A stretch of DNA of 64,000 nucleotides from Rhodococcus pseudokoreensis (GTDB lineage Bacteria; Actinomycetota; Actinomycetes; Mycobacteriales; Mycobacteriaceae): assembly GCF_017068395.1 (NCBI RefSeq), contig NZ_CP070619.1:124001-188000 (forward strand), given 5' to 3'. Numbering within the stretch: the stretch's first letter is position 1; the number at the start of each line of letters is the position of its first letter. Shown one piece after another: positions 9,431-17,499 of the stretch. Below the pieces are notes generated by a model. The model worked only from the letters and a program-made list of their open reading frames with translations, searched no databases and was not told where the DNA came from. The position numbers were made by a program, and so were the translations under genes.

Positions 9431-9525
9431 TTGCAGAAGTCGCGCTGAGACGCGACCGGCCTCCGCCGGACCGAGACCTGTCCGCGGCGGGCGCTCGAGA
9501 GGCATTCGCGAAAGGTAGCGCCACC

Positions 9526-11253
9526 ATGACCCTGGACGAGACGACTCGACTCCGGCTCCTCACCGCACCCGACGGGGCGTTCCCCTTGACGGAGATCGCC
9601 GTCGACGGCGTGCGCCTGGAGATGTTCGACCGCGATCCGCGCACGATGCGCGACGCCTTCCTCGCCACCCGGGAGCACCGCAACCGGACCGCGGTCGTGT
9701 ACGGCGAGGAGCGCTGGACCTACGAGGACCAGTGGCAGGAGGTCGTGGCGCTCGCCCACGCCCTGCGCGACGAGCTCGGCGTGCGCAAGGGCGACCGGGT
9801 CGGCCTGGCCATGCGCAACTACCCGGAGTTCATCTTCACCTTCTGGGCGACCCAGCTGCTCGGTGCCGTGCTGGTGCCGTACAACGGCTGGCTCCGCACC
9901 CGCGAACTCGCCGACCTGATCGCCGGGTCGGGACCGGTGGTGCTGGTGGCCGACCGCGAGCGCGTCGCCCTGCTGGCGGAGGAGGATCTGGCCGCCGCCG
10001 GTGTACGCACCGTCATCGGGGTCCGGGCCGAGGACGCCACCGCCACCGAGCGCGGACGCAACGCGGTGATTTTCTACGCCGACCTCGTGCGGCGCGCCGG
10101 GCACCCGGCCGAGCCGCCGGCCGAGGAGGTCCGCCCGGAGGACCCCGCCACGATCCTCTACACCTCGGGCACCACCGGGAAACCGAAGGGCGCGCTGCAC
10201 CGCCACCGCAACCACTCGGCTTCCCTGCTCAACAAGCTGATCCGCGCCATGCGGGTCGTGCCTGCGACCGCCACCGAGCCGCTCCAGGTCCTGCCGCCGG
10301 CTCCGTCGACGAAGCTGATGACGTTCCCGATGTTCCACATCGCCGGGATGAACACGCTCTACACGGCGGCGTACTCGGGCCACACCCTGGTGCTGATGTA
10401 CAAGTGGAACGCCGAGCTGGCGGTCGAACTGGTCGAGCGCGAGGCGGCCAACGAGATCGCAGGACCGCCGTTCGTCATCCAGACCTTCCTCGACGCCGTC
10501 GCAACCACCGAGCGCGACCTGAACAGCCTGCGCATCATCGGGATGGGTGGCTCGGCAGCGTCCCTCCAGGTGGTTGACGCCATACGGGAGCGCTTCGGCG
10601 ACCAGATCACGCCCCGCACCGGGTACGGCCTGACCGAGACCACCTCGGGTGTCCTGTCCATTCCGGCCGGCGACTTCGCCCGTCATCCCGACAGCGTCGG
10701 GCGCCCGCTCCCCACCGTGCAGGTAGCCATCCTGGGCGAGGACGGTCGCTCTCTCGCGACCGGCGAGGTGGGTGAGATCGCGATCTGCGGACCTCAGGTC
10801 GTCAGCGGCTACTTCGACCTGCCGGACGCCGAGGACTTCCGCGACGGATGGTTCCACACCGGTGACCTCGGCCGGATCGACGAGGAGGGCCTGGTCTACA
10901 TCACCGGTCGCCTCAAGGACGTGGTCATCCGCGGCGGCGAGAACATCTACTGCGCCGAGGTCGAGGCCGCGCTCAACGCACATCCCGACCTACTCGAGGC
11001 AGCCGCGTTCGGCGCGCCGCACGCCGCGCTCGGCGAGGAGCTGGTCGCGGTCGCACGTGTCCGGTCCGGCAGCAACCTCGAGCCGGAGGAGCTGCGCACC
11101 TTCGCCGCCGAGCGCCTGGCCGCCTTCAAGGTGCCTGCGCGGATCGCGATCGTCGACGCCGAGCTCCCCCGCACGCCGAGCGGCAAGATCGTCAAGCGCG
11201 ACATCGCCACCACGCTCGACGTCGCCGACCTGCTCAACCCCGTCGATGCCTGA
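9526..11253 (+). CDS. AMP-forming acyl-CoA synthetase (575 aa)
   Basis: ANL-superfamily ligase that activates a carboxylic acid with ATP and CoA. Motifs in order: P-loop YTSGTTGKPKG at about 211, GYGLTET at about 365, the TGD adenylate-binding Asp at about 444, the hinge RLKDVVIRGGENI at about 462 and the C-terminal catalytic Lys in PRTPSGKIVKR at about 552. The ATG is preceded by AAAGGTAGCG. Upstream in-frame codons give no recognisable sequence. The HtaA-domain gene overlaps its 3' end by eight bases and is therefore co-expressed. It probably forms the first CoA ester of the pathway, but substrate cannot be read from sequence. Confidence 0.9.
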   Translation: MTLDETTRLRLLTAPDGAFPLTEIAVDGVRLEMFDRDPRTMRDAFLATREHRNRTAVVYGEERWTYEDQWQEVVALAHALRDELGVRKGDRVGLAMRNYPEFIFTFWATQLLGAVLVPYNGWLRTRELADLIAGSGPVVLVADRERVALLAEEDLAAAGVRTVIGVRAEDATATERGRNAVIFYADLVRRAGHPAEPPAEEVRPEDPATILYTSGTTGKPKGALHRHRNHSASLLNKLIRAMRVVPATATEPLQVLPPAPSTKLMTFPMFHIAGMNTLYTAAYSGHTLVLMYKWNAELAVELVEREAANEIAGPPFVIQTFLDAVATTERDLNSLRIIGMGGSAASLQVVDAIRERFGDQITPRTGYGLTETTSGVLSIPAGDFARHPDSVGRPLPTVQVAILGEDGRSLATGEVGEIAICGPQVVSGYFDLPDAEDFRDGWFHTGDLGRIDEEGLVYITGRLKDVVIRGGENIYCAEVEAALNAHPDLLEAAAFGAPHAALGEELVAVARVRSGSNLEPEELRTFAAERLAAFKVPARIAIVDAELPRTPSGKIVKRDIATTLDVADLLNPVDA

Positions 11254-11740
11254 GACCTCGGGCGCGGAGCTGCGCTGGAGCATCCGGGCCAGCTTTCTCC
11301 GCTACGTGGCGGCGCTGCCGGACGCACGGGCGTCGGTGTCCGACGGCGCGCGGCTGACCCGCGACGACCCGCAGCTCGTCGTCTATCCGGCGGACCCGGA
11401 CGCGACCACCGATTCGACCCTGGCCTTCCGCGGTGACCTGCGGCTGTCGGGTCACGGCGGGCTGCTCTTCGTCCGCCTGGCCGGGCCGCGGATCGAGCTG
11501 GGTATCGACGGCGGTACGGCGGTGCTCAGCGTCGAGGACCCGACCTCCGAGGACGGGACCGGGCCGCGCCTGCCGCTCGTCACCGTGACCCTGACCCGGA
11601 CCGAGGACGGCTGGTCCGGCTCGGACGCCGCGCTCACCGCGGACGGCGTGGCGCTGTTCAACCACGTCTACCCCGCCGGTGCTCCGTTCGACCCGCTCGA
11701 GATCGTCACCACGGCCACCGCGGCCCACGTCGTTCTTTGA
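11246..11740 (+). CDS. HtaA-domain protein without signal peptide (164 aa)
   Basis: The whole protein matches the pattern of the HtaA domain known from corynebacterial surface haem-binding proteins: an opening LRWSIRASFLRYV, a central FRGDLRLSGHGGLLFVRLAGPR and the ending LTADGVALFN...AGAPFDPL. Unlike those proteins it has no signal peptide, membrane anchor or tandem domains, so it should be cytoplasmic. Its ATG overlaps the CoA-ligase stop (ATGCCTGA). A paralogue lies at 39742-40263, also beside a CoA-activating gene. Function in this pathway is unknown; haem or a hydrophobic ligand are possibilities. The family call is from motif memory, not a search. Confidence 0.65.
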   Translation: MPETSGAELRWSIRASFLRYVAALPDARASVSDGARLTRDDPQLVVYPADPDATTDSTLAFRGDLRLSGHGGLLFVRLAGPRIELGIDGGTAVLSVEDPTSEDGTGPRLPLVTVTLTRTEDGWSGSDAALTADGVALFNHVYPAGAPFDPLEIVTTATAAHVVL

Positions 11741-11779
11741 GCGCCCTGGATCCTCGTCGAGGCGGGGATCCAGGGCGCC
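11741..11779. terminator. bidirectional hairpin between convergent genes
   Basis: Perfect 13-base arms (GCGCCCTGGATCC and its complement) around a 12- to 13-base loop, directly after the stop of the plus-strand gene and 17 bases from the end of the minus-strand SDR gene. Confidence 0.75.
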
Positions 11780-11796
11780 GGGGTCGGAGGTCCCGA

Positions 11797-12627
11797 TCAG
11801 ACCTTCAGCTCGGGTTCGGGAGTGTCGACGTTGAAGACGATGCTGTTGCCGCCGTCGACGATGATCGTCTGACCGGTGACGTGGCCGGCCAGCGGCGAGC
11901 TCAGAAACAGCAGCACGGCGGCGATGTCCGAGGGATAGGCGACCTTGCGCAGCGGTGTCTTGTCCACGTTGGCGACCACGAGGTCGTGGGTCCAGCGCGG
12001 GTTGGTCTGTTGCCGCGGCGTGCGCACCACGCCCGGGGCGGCGGCGTTGACCCGGATGCCCAGCGGACCGAGTTCGACTGCGGACGTGCGTACCAGCGAC
12101 ATCAGTGCCGCCTTCATCGCGCCGTACGCGCTGGTCTTCGGAGCGCTGGTCATCCCGGCGACGGAAGCGACGAAGGAGATCGAGCCGCCGGTGCCGGTCC
12201 GCTCCCAGAACCGGCCGGCGTACGTGAGCGCGAGGTACGCGTGCTTGAGCACGATGTCGACGTGGAACGTCCAGTCGTCGTCGGTCAGGTCGACCAGCGA
12301 CTTGTACATCGCCAGCCCGACGATGTCGACCACGCCGTCCAGCCGGCCACACTGTTCCTCGACGAAGCCGAAGAGCGAGGCGATCGCCTCTCGGTCGGTG
12401 ATGTCTCCCGTCCAGGCAAGGCCGCCGACCTCCGCGGCGACAGCGGCGGCGCGTTCCTCCTCGCGATCCACGCAGACGACCGTCGCGCCGTTGGCCGCCA
12501 GGGCCCGGCATGCCTGCAGGCCGATGCCGAACCCGCCGCCGAGGACCACGTGGACCTCACCGTCCAGGCGCAGCATCGACGCGTAGTCCGGGCTCCAGTC
12601 CGCGTCGCGGTCCACCCACTCGGTCAC
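11797..12627 (-). CDS. short-chain dehydrogenase/reductase (276 aa)
   Basis: Classical SDR. The cofactor loop reads GGGFGIG, slightly off the usual TGxxxGIG; the acidic residue after strand 2 (CVDRE) suggests NAD(H). Catalytic Ser (SFVASVAG) and YGAMK are present, and the C-terminus has the family ending GQTIIVDGG. The GTG start overlaps the enoyl-CoA hydratase stop in GTGA, so the two form a coupled pair. Possible 3-hydroxyacyl-CoA dehydrogenase following that hydratase. Residues 1-25 form a short extension before the Rossmann fold. Confidence 0.85.
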   Translation of the reverse strand: MTEWVDRDADWSPDYASMLRLDGEVHVVLGGGFGIGLQACRALAANGATVVCVDREEERAAAVAAEVGGLAWTGDITDREAIASLFGFVEEQCGRLDGVVDIVGLAMYKSLVDLTDDDWTFHVDIVLKHAYLALTYAGRFWERTGTGGSISFVASVAGMTSAPKTSAYGAMKAALMSLVRTSAVELGPLGIRVNAAAPGVVRTPRQQTNPRWTHDLVVANVDKTPLRKVAYPSDIAAVLLFLSSPLAGHVTGQTIIVDGGNSIVFNVDTPEPELKV

Positions 12628-13553
12628 TTCGCGGCCACCGTCGTCTGCTGAGTGGTCTGTTCCGGGTCCTGATCGGGATCCGCCGAGGACTCCCGTTTGC
12701 GCCACTGGACAGCGCCGTCCTCGACGGTCGCGTGGGCGACCCGGCCGCCGTGGATCTCCGCCCAGTGGGAGTGGTTGATCTGGTGCAGGCTGAAGCAAGC
12801 CTGCAGTGCGTTGTGGAAACCCATGTTGTCCTGGGTCTGGTTGACCGCTTCCTTGATCATCAAAGCGGTCATGGTGGGCCGCTTGGCGATTTCGCGGGCG
12901 TAGTCGAGAGTGCGCTCCTCGAGCTCGTCGGCGGGGAAGATCTTCTGGACCATGCCGAGGAGGTGGGCCTCCTCGATCGTGACCTCGCCGCCGGTGAGCA
13001 TCAGCTCCTTGGTGCGTCGCAGGCCGAACTCCCAGGGGTGGGCGAAGTACTCGACGCCGCACATGCCGAGCCGGGTGCCCACCGGATCGGCGAAGGTCGC
13101 GCCCTCGGCGCCGACGATCAGGTCGCACGACCAGGCGAACGTGAGTCCCGCCGCATGCACCGGTCCTTGGACCGAGCAGACGGTGATCTTGCGCAGGTTC
13201 CGCCACCGCAGCGAGTTCTGGTAGTAGAAGTGCCACTCCTGGGTCATCCGCTTCTCGGCGCTGACCTTGGTCGCTCCGTGGCTCTGGAACGTCGGGTGCT
13301 GATCGGGACCGGCCTCGCGCTCCACCGCCCGGTCAGGCGTGCCCATGTCGTGCCCGGAGGAGAACGTCATACCGTTGCCCGCCAGGATCACCACACGCAC
13401 GGTGTCGTCGGCCTCGGCACGGAGCATCGCCGCGTCGAGTTCGACGAGCAGGCTGCGGTTCTGGGCGTTGCGGTAGCGGGGACGGTTCAGGGTGATGCGC
13501 GCGATGACGCCTCCGTCCAGCTCCTCATAGGTGATGAACTTGTACTCCGACAT
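12624..13553 (-). CDS. enoyl-CoA hydratase/isomerase family protein (309 aa)
   Basis: Crotonase-fold protein. It opens with ARITLNRPRYRNAQN and has oxyanion segments GMTFSSGHDMG and SVQGPVHAAGLTFAWSCDLIVG. The loop between the first and second segments is longer than in standard hydratases, and the helix after LTGGEV carries EEAHLLGMVQKIFP. The Glu pair of hydratases is not in its usual context, so it may act as an isomerase, C-C hydrolase or hydratase. The ATG at 13553 has AGAGGA five bases upstream; longer reading frames start inside the promoter. Coupled to the SDR downstream. Confidence 0.82.
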   Translation of the reverse strand: MSEYKFITYEELDGGVIARITLNRPRYRNAQNRSLLVELDAAMLRAEADDTVRVVILAGNGMTFSSGHDMGTPDRAVEREAGPDQHPTFQSHGATKVSAEKRMTQEWHFYYQNSLRWRNLRKITVCSVQGPVHAAGLTFAWSCDLIVGAEGATFADPVGTRLGMCGVEYFAHPWEFGLRRTKELMLTGGEVTIEEAHLLGMVQKIFPADELEERTLDYAREIAKRPTMTALMIKEAVNQTQDNMGFHNALQACFSLHQINHSHWAEIHGGRVAHATVEDGAVQWRKRESSADPDQDPEQTTQQTTVAAK

Positions 13554-13602
13554 GAGCGTCCTCTCCGGCGCGACGACCGTGTCGCCCCATTCTTCGATCG
13601 AT

Positions 13603-13627
13603 ACATAGAAACAACATAATTGCGGTC
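13603..13627 (-). promoter_or_regulatory. promoter element GCAATTATGTTGT before the hydratase-SDR pair
   Basis: On the minus strand GCAATTATGTTGT occupies 13623-13611. The identical 13 bases occur on the minus strand at 23580-23568 before an aldehyde dehydrogenase gene. Either TATGTT or AATTAT could be the -10 hexamer. Confidence 0.5.
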
Positions 13628-14626
13628 CTACTTGACCGCGATCGGGTTCAACGGCGAGCCGACGGCTCCCGTCACCGTCAGTGGCTGGGCACTGAGGAAG
13701 AACTCGTAGATGCCGTCTGCGGCGCAGTCGGCGGCGAGCTGATCGAGGTCCCACATCTCACCGATGAGGACACCGGCGTTGACCAGGAAGATCACGTGCA
13801 GCGCGAACTTCGCCTCCGGCAACGACTCGCTGGGGACCGACTCGAGCCCCCAGGTGTCGGAGGCGACCGCCGCGATCTTGCGCGGGAGCAGGTAGTCGGC
13901 CGCGCTCACGCCCAGCCCCGGCGCGGGACCGGCGGCGTAATCGCCCCAGTGCTCCTCGCCCTCCTCGCGCCGGCGCCGCATGTGACCGGTGCGGATCAGC
14001 ACGATGTCGCCCTCGCCGATCTCGACGCCCTGCGCCTCGGCGCAGGCCTCCACGTCGACGTCCTGGATCGCCGCCTCGGGCTCGAGCCAGTCGACGCCGT
14101 AGAAGCGCGGAAAGTCGAGCAGCACACCGCGGCCCACCACCCGGTCGCTCACCTGGGCGATGCTGTTGTGCACGGCCCCCTGGCTCGTCACCGTCTGCGG
14201 ACCGTGACCGTTGTAGGTGACGCCGTCGTAGAACACATGGCAGAAGGCGTCCCACTGGGTGGCGCACTGCAGCGGCATGTAGATGCCGTCGTCGGTGGAC
14301 TGCATCCCGTGCCGGGCGTTGTCCCAGTCGGCCAGTAGGTCGCCGCCGTGCTTGTACATCACGTGCTGCGGGTTGACCCGTGCCGACCGTGCCGGCATCG
14401 GCCCGTTCCGGTCGAGCGGGATGGCCAGGGAGAACGACTTTCCGGTGCGGATCAGCGCACCGGCAGCGGTTATTCGCTCCCGCGTGATGTAGTTGAGTGA
14501 GCCGGCCTCGTCGTCACTCCCCCAGCGCCCCCAGGTGCGGTAGCGCTGGGCGATCTCGTCGAGTTGTGCCTTGCTGTAGCTGCGCCGGGGCGAGACAGTC
14601 GGGCGGGTGCTGATCGTCTTCTCCAT
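13628..14626 (-). CDS. cyclase-family (kynurenine-formamidase-like) metal hydrolase (332 aa)
   Basis: Member of the cyclase family (PF04199-type swivelling beta-barrel), whose metal site is normally HxGTHxDxPxH. Here the segment is QCATQWDAFCHV, the variant of the longer cyclase-like subgroup. Other landmarks are the N-terminal RWGSDDEAGSLNYIT, GRGVLLDFPR and the final half with LGVSAADYLL. Known members hydrolyse amides, cyclic diketones or C-C bonds. In this cluster a ring-opening hydrolase would fit. The ATG follows the aldehyde dehydrogenase stop by 19 bases on the same strand, suggesting one operon. Confidence 0.8.
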   Translation of the reverse strand: MEKTISTRPTVSPRRSYSKAQLDEIAQRYRTWGRWGSDDEAGSLNYITRERITAAGALIRTGKSFSLAIPLDRNGPMPARSARVNPQHVMYKHGGDLLADWDNARHGMQSTDDGIYMPLQCATQWDAFCHVFYDGVTYNGHGPQTVTSQGAVHNSIAQVSDRVVGRGVLLDFPRFYGVDWLEPEAAIQDVDVEACAEAQGVEIGEGDIVLIRTGHMRRRREEGEEHWGDYAAGPAPGLGVSAADYLLPRKIAAVASDTWGLESVPSESLPEAKFALHVIFLVNAGVLIGEMWDLDQLAADCAADGIYEFFLSAQPLTVTGAVGSPLNPIAVK

Positions 14627-14645
14627 TCTCTGCGTCGGGTCCGGG

Positions 14646-16037
14646 TCAGCCGCCGATGCCGTACGTCTTCATGTTGGCGAACTGGTCCATGCCGCTGCGC
14701 CCGAGTTCACGGCCGACACCGGAGCGCTTGGTGCCACCGAAGGGCACCTCGGTCGGCGAACCCAGGAAGGCGTTGATGCCGACACCACCGGTGTCGAGGC
14801 GTGCGGCGATCCGCATGGCCTCCTCCTCGGCGCCGAAGACGGCGCCGCCGAGACCGTAGGGGTTGTCGTTGGCGAGCGCCACGGCCGCTTCTGCGTCGGC
14901 GACCCGGAATATCATTCCGAGCGGGCCGAAAGGCTCCTCCCTGTAGACCCGCATCTCCGGCGTGACACCTGCGATGACGGCAGGCGCGAAGTACGACCCG
15001 GGGCCGTCGACCTTGCCGCCCGCGAGCAGCACCGTCGCACCCTTCTCGATCGCGTCCTCCATCTGCTCCTGGAGCAGGTCGGCCGCAGCCTGACTCGACA
15101 TGGGGCCCACGGTCGACTTCTCGTCGAACGGGTCGCCGAGAACCTGCCCGGCGAACGCAGCGACATACTTCTCGGTGAACTCGTCGGCGATTCCATCGGT
15201 CACGATGACGCGTTTCGGCAGCGCGCAGGCCTGGCCGCCGAGAACGAGGCGACAGGCCGCCGCGGTGCCCGCAGCGACGTCGACGTCGGCCGAGTCCAGC
15301 ACGATGAACGCGTCCGACCCACCGAGCTCGAGGACGACCGGCTTGATGTGCTTGCTCGCCTGGGCGCCCACGGCCGATCCCGCCCGGTCGGAGCCGGTGA
15401 GGGTCACAGCCCGGATGCGGTCGTCGGCGATCAGGGTCGAGCACTGCTCGGGGGTGGCGAGGACGGTCTGGTAACAACCCTCGGGGAACCCGGCCTCACG
15501 GAAGATCTCGTCGTACATCAGTGTCGAGCCGGCGCAGATCTCGGCAGGCTTCACCAGCACGGTGTTGCCGAGCATCAGGTTCGGTGCGGTCGCGCGCATC
15601 GCCTGGTAGAGCGGGGCGTTCCACGGCTCGATGCCGAGAACGACACCGACTGCCTCCCGCCGCAGGATCACCTTGGCGAAGCCGGGAACCTCGATCAGCT
15701 CGTCCGCGAGCAGTTCCTCGCCGTGCTTGGCGTAGTAACGGAACATGTCCACGGCACCACTGCCCTCGGCCATCGAATGTGGCAGCACCTTGCCCATCTC
15801 CAGGGTCGCCTGGTGGGCGAGTTCGGGGAGCCTTGCTTCGATCAGGTCCGCGACCGCAAGGAAGAGGGCGACCTTCTCCGAGATGGGGACGTCGCGCCAG
15901 GCGAGGTGGGCTGCGTGTGCGGTCGCCAGCTTCGCCTCCAGATCCGCGTTGTCGATGAAGGCGAACTCTCGGAGCAGCTCACCCGTGGCGGGGTTGAGAG
16001 TTCGGTATGTGCGCTGGGCGGGCATCGTGGCAGTCAC
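14646..16037 (-). CDS. NAD(P)-dependent aldehyde dehydrogenase (463 aa)
   Basis: Aldehyde dehydrogenase superfamily, closest in style to succinate-semialdehyde-type enzymes. Cofactor and active-site blocks visible: GIEPWNAPLYQ, the Lys in VLVKPAE, LTGSDRAG, the general-base Glu in ELGGSD (about 237), the nucleophilic Cys in GGQAC (about 271) and EEPFGPLG. A GTG start is chosen because AGGAGG lies five bases upstream; an in-frame ATG follows four codons later. It would oxidise an aldehyde made by the GMC or zinc alcohol dehydrogenase to an acid. Divergent from the P450 gene. Confidence 0.88.
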   Translation of the reverse strand: MTATMPAQRTYRTLNPATGELLREFAFIDNADLEAKLATAHAAHLAWRDVPISEKVALFLAVADLIEARLPELAHQATLEMGKVLPHSMAEGSGAVDMFRYYAKHGEELLADELIEVPGFAKVILRREAVGVVLGIEPWNAPLYQAMRATAPNLMLGNTVLVKPAEICAGSTLMYDEIFREAGFPEGCYQTVLATPEQCSTLIADDRIRAVTLTGSDRAGSAVGAQASKHIKPVVLELGGSDAFIVLDSADVDVAAGTAAACRLVLGGQACALPKRVIVTDGIADEFTEKYVAAFAGQVLGDPFDEKSTVGPMSSQAAADLLQEQMEDAIEKGATVLLAGGKVDGPGSYFAPAVIAGVTPEMRVYREEPFGPLGMIFRVADAEAAVALANDNPYGLGGAVFGAEEEAMRIAARLDTGGVGINAFLGSPTEVPFGGTKRSGVGRELGRSGMDQFANMKTYGIGG

Positions 16038-16167
16038 GTGGTCCTCCTGTGGACGGGTCCGTAATTAGCTTTCAACACTAGTACAACAAGACTTAAAAAG
16101 GTATGTTCCCTTATTGAAACTCGTCAGCCCGGCGGCGCCCGGGATCTCTCTCCTTCCAGAGGTGCGC
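16038..16167. promoter_or_regulatory. divergent promoter region, aldehyde dehydrogenase / P450
   Basis: This 130-base AT-rich spacer holds caacactagtacaac (16074-16088) and ggtatgttcccttattg, both related to the TATGTTC/ACAAC element found before other operons. It should carry promoters for both divergent genes; individual hexamers are not certain. Confidence 0.35.
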
Positions 16168-17385
16168 ATGGACATCAACCTGCTCGACCCGGCCCACTAC
16201 GTGAACGGCCAGCCCTATGAGCTCTATCGCCATCTGCGCGAGACCGACCCCGTGCACTGGCACGAGGAGTCCTACGGCGGACCGGGCTACTTCGCCCTGA
16301 CGCGCTACGCCGACATCAAGGCGGTCGAGACCGACTCCGCGACGTTCGCGAACGCACCGACAACGCTGATCAACGACGACGCTCGCGTCGGCGATGAGAC
16401 CCATCAGCACCTGATCTTCTCCGACCCTCCGCACCACACCGAGCACCGCAAATTCCTCAGCCCGGAACTGGGCGTGCTCGCGGTTCGCACGGGAGAGGAC
16501 CGCCTCCAGGAGTTGGTCCACGACATCGTCGACCGGGTCATCGAAAAGGGCGAGTGCGACTTCGTCGAGGACATCGCCGGCAGGATGGCCAGTTTCGTCA
16601 TGGCCGACCTCATCGGGCTGCCGCGCGAACAGTCGCTGGTGATGTTCGACGCCGCGGCCGTCCTCGCCAGCGGTGCCGACACCTCGAAGGGCCGCGGCCT
16701 CGAGGCGGCGACGATCATGTATCAGTGGGCCGATGAGGCCCGCAAGGAGCGGCTCGAGAGCCCCCGTGACGACATGCTGACCCGGATCGCGCACGGGGAG
16801 GTGCTCGGCATCCCGTTCGACGAGTTTCAATTCCAGCTCGACTTCCAGCTCCTGGTCAGCGCAGGCAGCGATACCTCGCGGAACGTGCTCGCGACGGGCA
16901 TGCTCCGGCTCTTCGAGAACCCGGACCAGTACCGCGCCCTGGTGGCGGACCCGAGCCTCGTCCCCCAGGCCGTCGAGGAGATGCTGCGGTTCGACCCGCC
17001 GATCGTCTTCCAACGCCGCACGGTGATGCGCGATACGGAGATCGGTGGCGTCACGATCCGAGAGGGCCAGAAGGTGGCGAGCTACTACGGCGCCGCGAAC
17101 CGTGATCCCGCCGTCTTCGCCGATCCCGACACCTTCGACATCCGCCGCTCCCCCAACCCGCACCTCGCCTTCGGCGCAGGCAGGCACTTCTGCCTCGGCA
17201 CGCACCTCGCGCGGGCCGAACTGGTGGCGATGTTCACCGCGCTGGTGACCCGGATGCCCGACCTGCGTGCGACCGGCGACACCGTCTGGCACGAGTCGCC
17301 CGAGACCCCGTCCGTAGTCGGCCCGACGGCGATTCCGGTGGCGTTCACTCCCGGCGTCCGACTGGGCAGCGCCGCACTCATCTGA
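16168..17385 (+). CDS. cytochrome P450 (405 aa)
   Basis: Soluble bacterial P450. The I-helix oxygen-activation motif is AGSDTSRN, the K-helix ExxR is EEMLR, and the haem-binding loop is FGAGRHFCLG with the thiolate Cys at about 342. The ATG has a GAGG site upstream; earlier in-frame codons from a TTG at 16114 add a proline-rich stretch with no P450 similarity and are rejected. No ferredoxin gene is adjacent; the only matching electron-transfer gene in this region is the ferredoxin reductase at 37122. It probably hydroxylates a non-activated carbon early in the pathway. Confidence 0.9.
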   Translation: MDINLLDPAHYVNGQPYELYRHLRETDPVHWHEESYGGPGYFALTRYADIKAVETDSATFANAPTTLINDDARVGDETHQHLIFSDPPHHTEHRKFLSPELGVLAVRTGEDRLQELVHDIVDRVIEKGECDFVEDIAGRMASFVMADLIGLPREQSLVMFDAAAVLASGADTSKGRGLEAATIMYQWADEARKERLESPRDDMLTRIAHGEVLGIPFDEFQFQLDFQLLVSAGSDTSRNVLATGMLRLFENPDQYRALVADPSLVPQAVEEMLRFDPPIVFQRRTVMRDTEIGGVTIREGQKVASYYGAANRDPAVFADPDTFDIRRSPNPHLAFGAGRHFCLGTHLARAELVAMFTALVTRMPDLRATGDTVWHESPETPSVVGPTAIPVAFTPGVRLGSAALI

Positions 17386-17399
17386 CGTCCGGTTTTCAC

Positions 17400-17453
17400 C
17401 CATCCCAATTATGTTTATAGTGAGGCAACTCACCTGCTCTAGTTATGTTCAAC
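17400..17453 (+). promoter_or_regulatory. promoter/operator region before the acyl-CoA dehydrogenase pair
   Basis: Contains caattatgttta (17406-17417), a perfect inverted repeat GTGAG-gcaa-CTCAC (17420-17433), and agttatgttcaac (17441-17453). The two ATTATGTT-like copies are 35 bases apart with the inverted repeat between them. Confidence 0.45.
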
Positions 17454-17499
17454 CGAGTAGGTTGGTTGCCGTCACTACCCCCGGCTGCGAAGGATCACC

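Noticed and set aside
17420..17433. GTGAG-gcaa-CTCAC as a KstR-type steroid operator
   Set aside because: KstR and KstR2 consensus sites (TnnAACnnGTTnnA and AAGCAAG-type) do not match; kept only as an unassigned inverted repeat.
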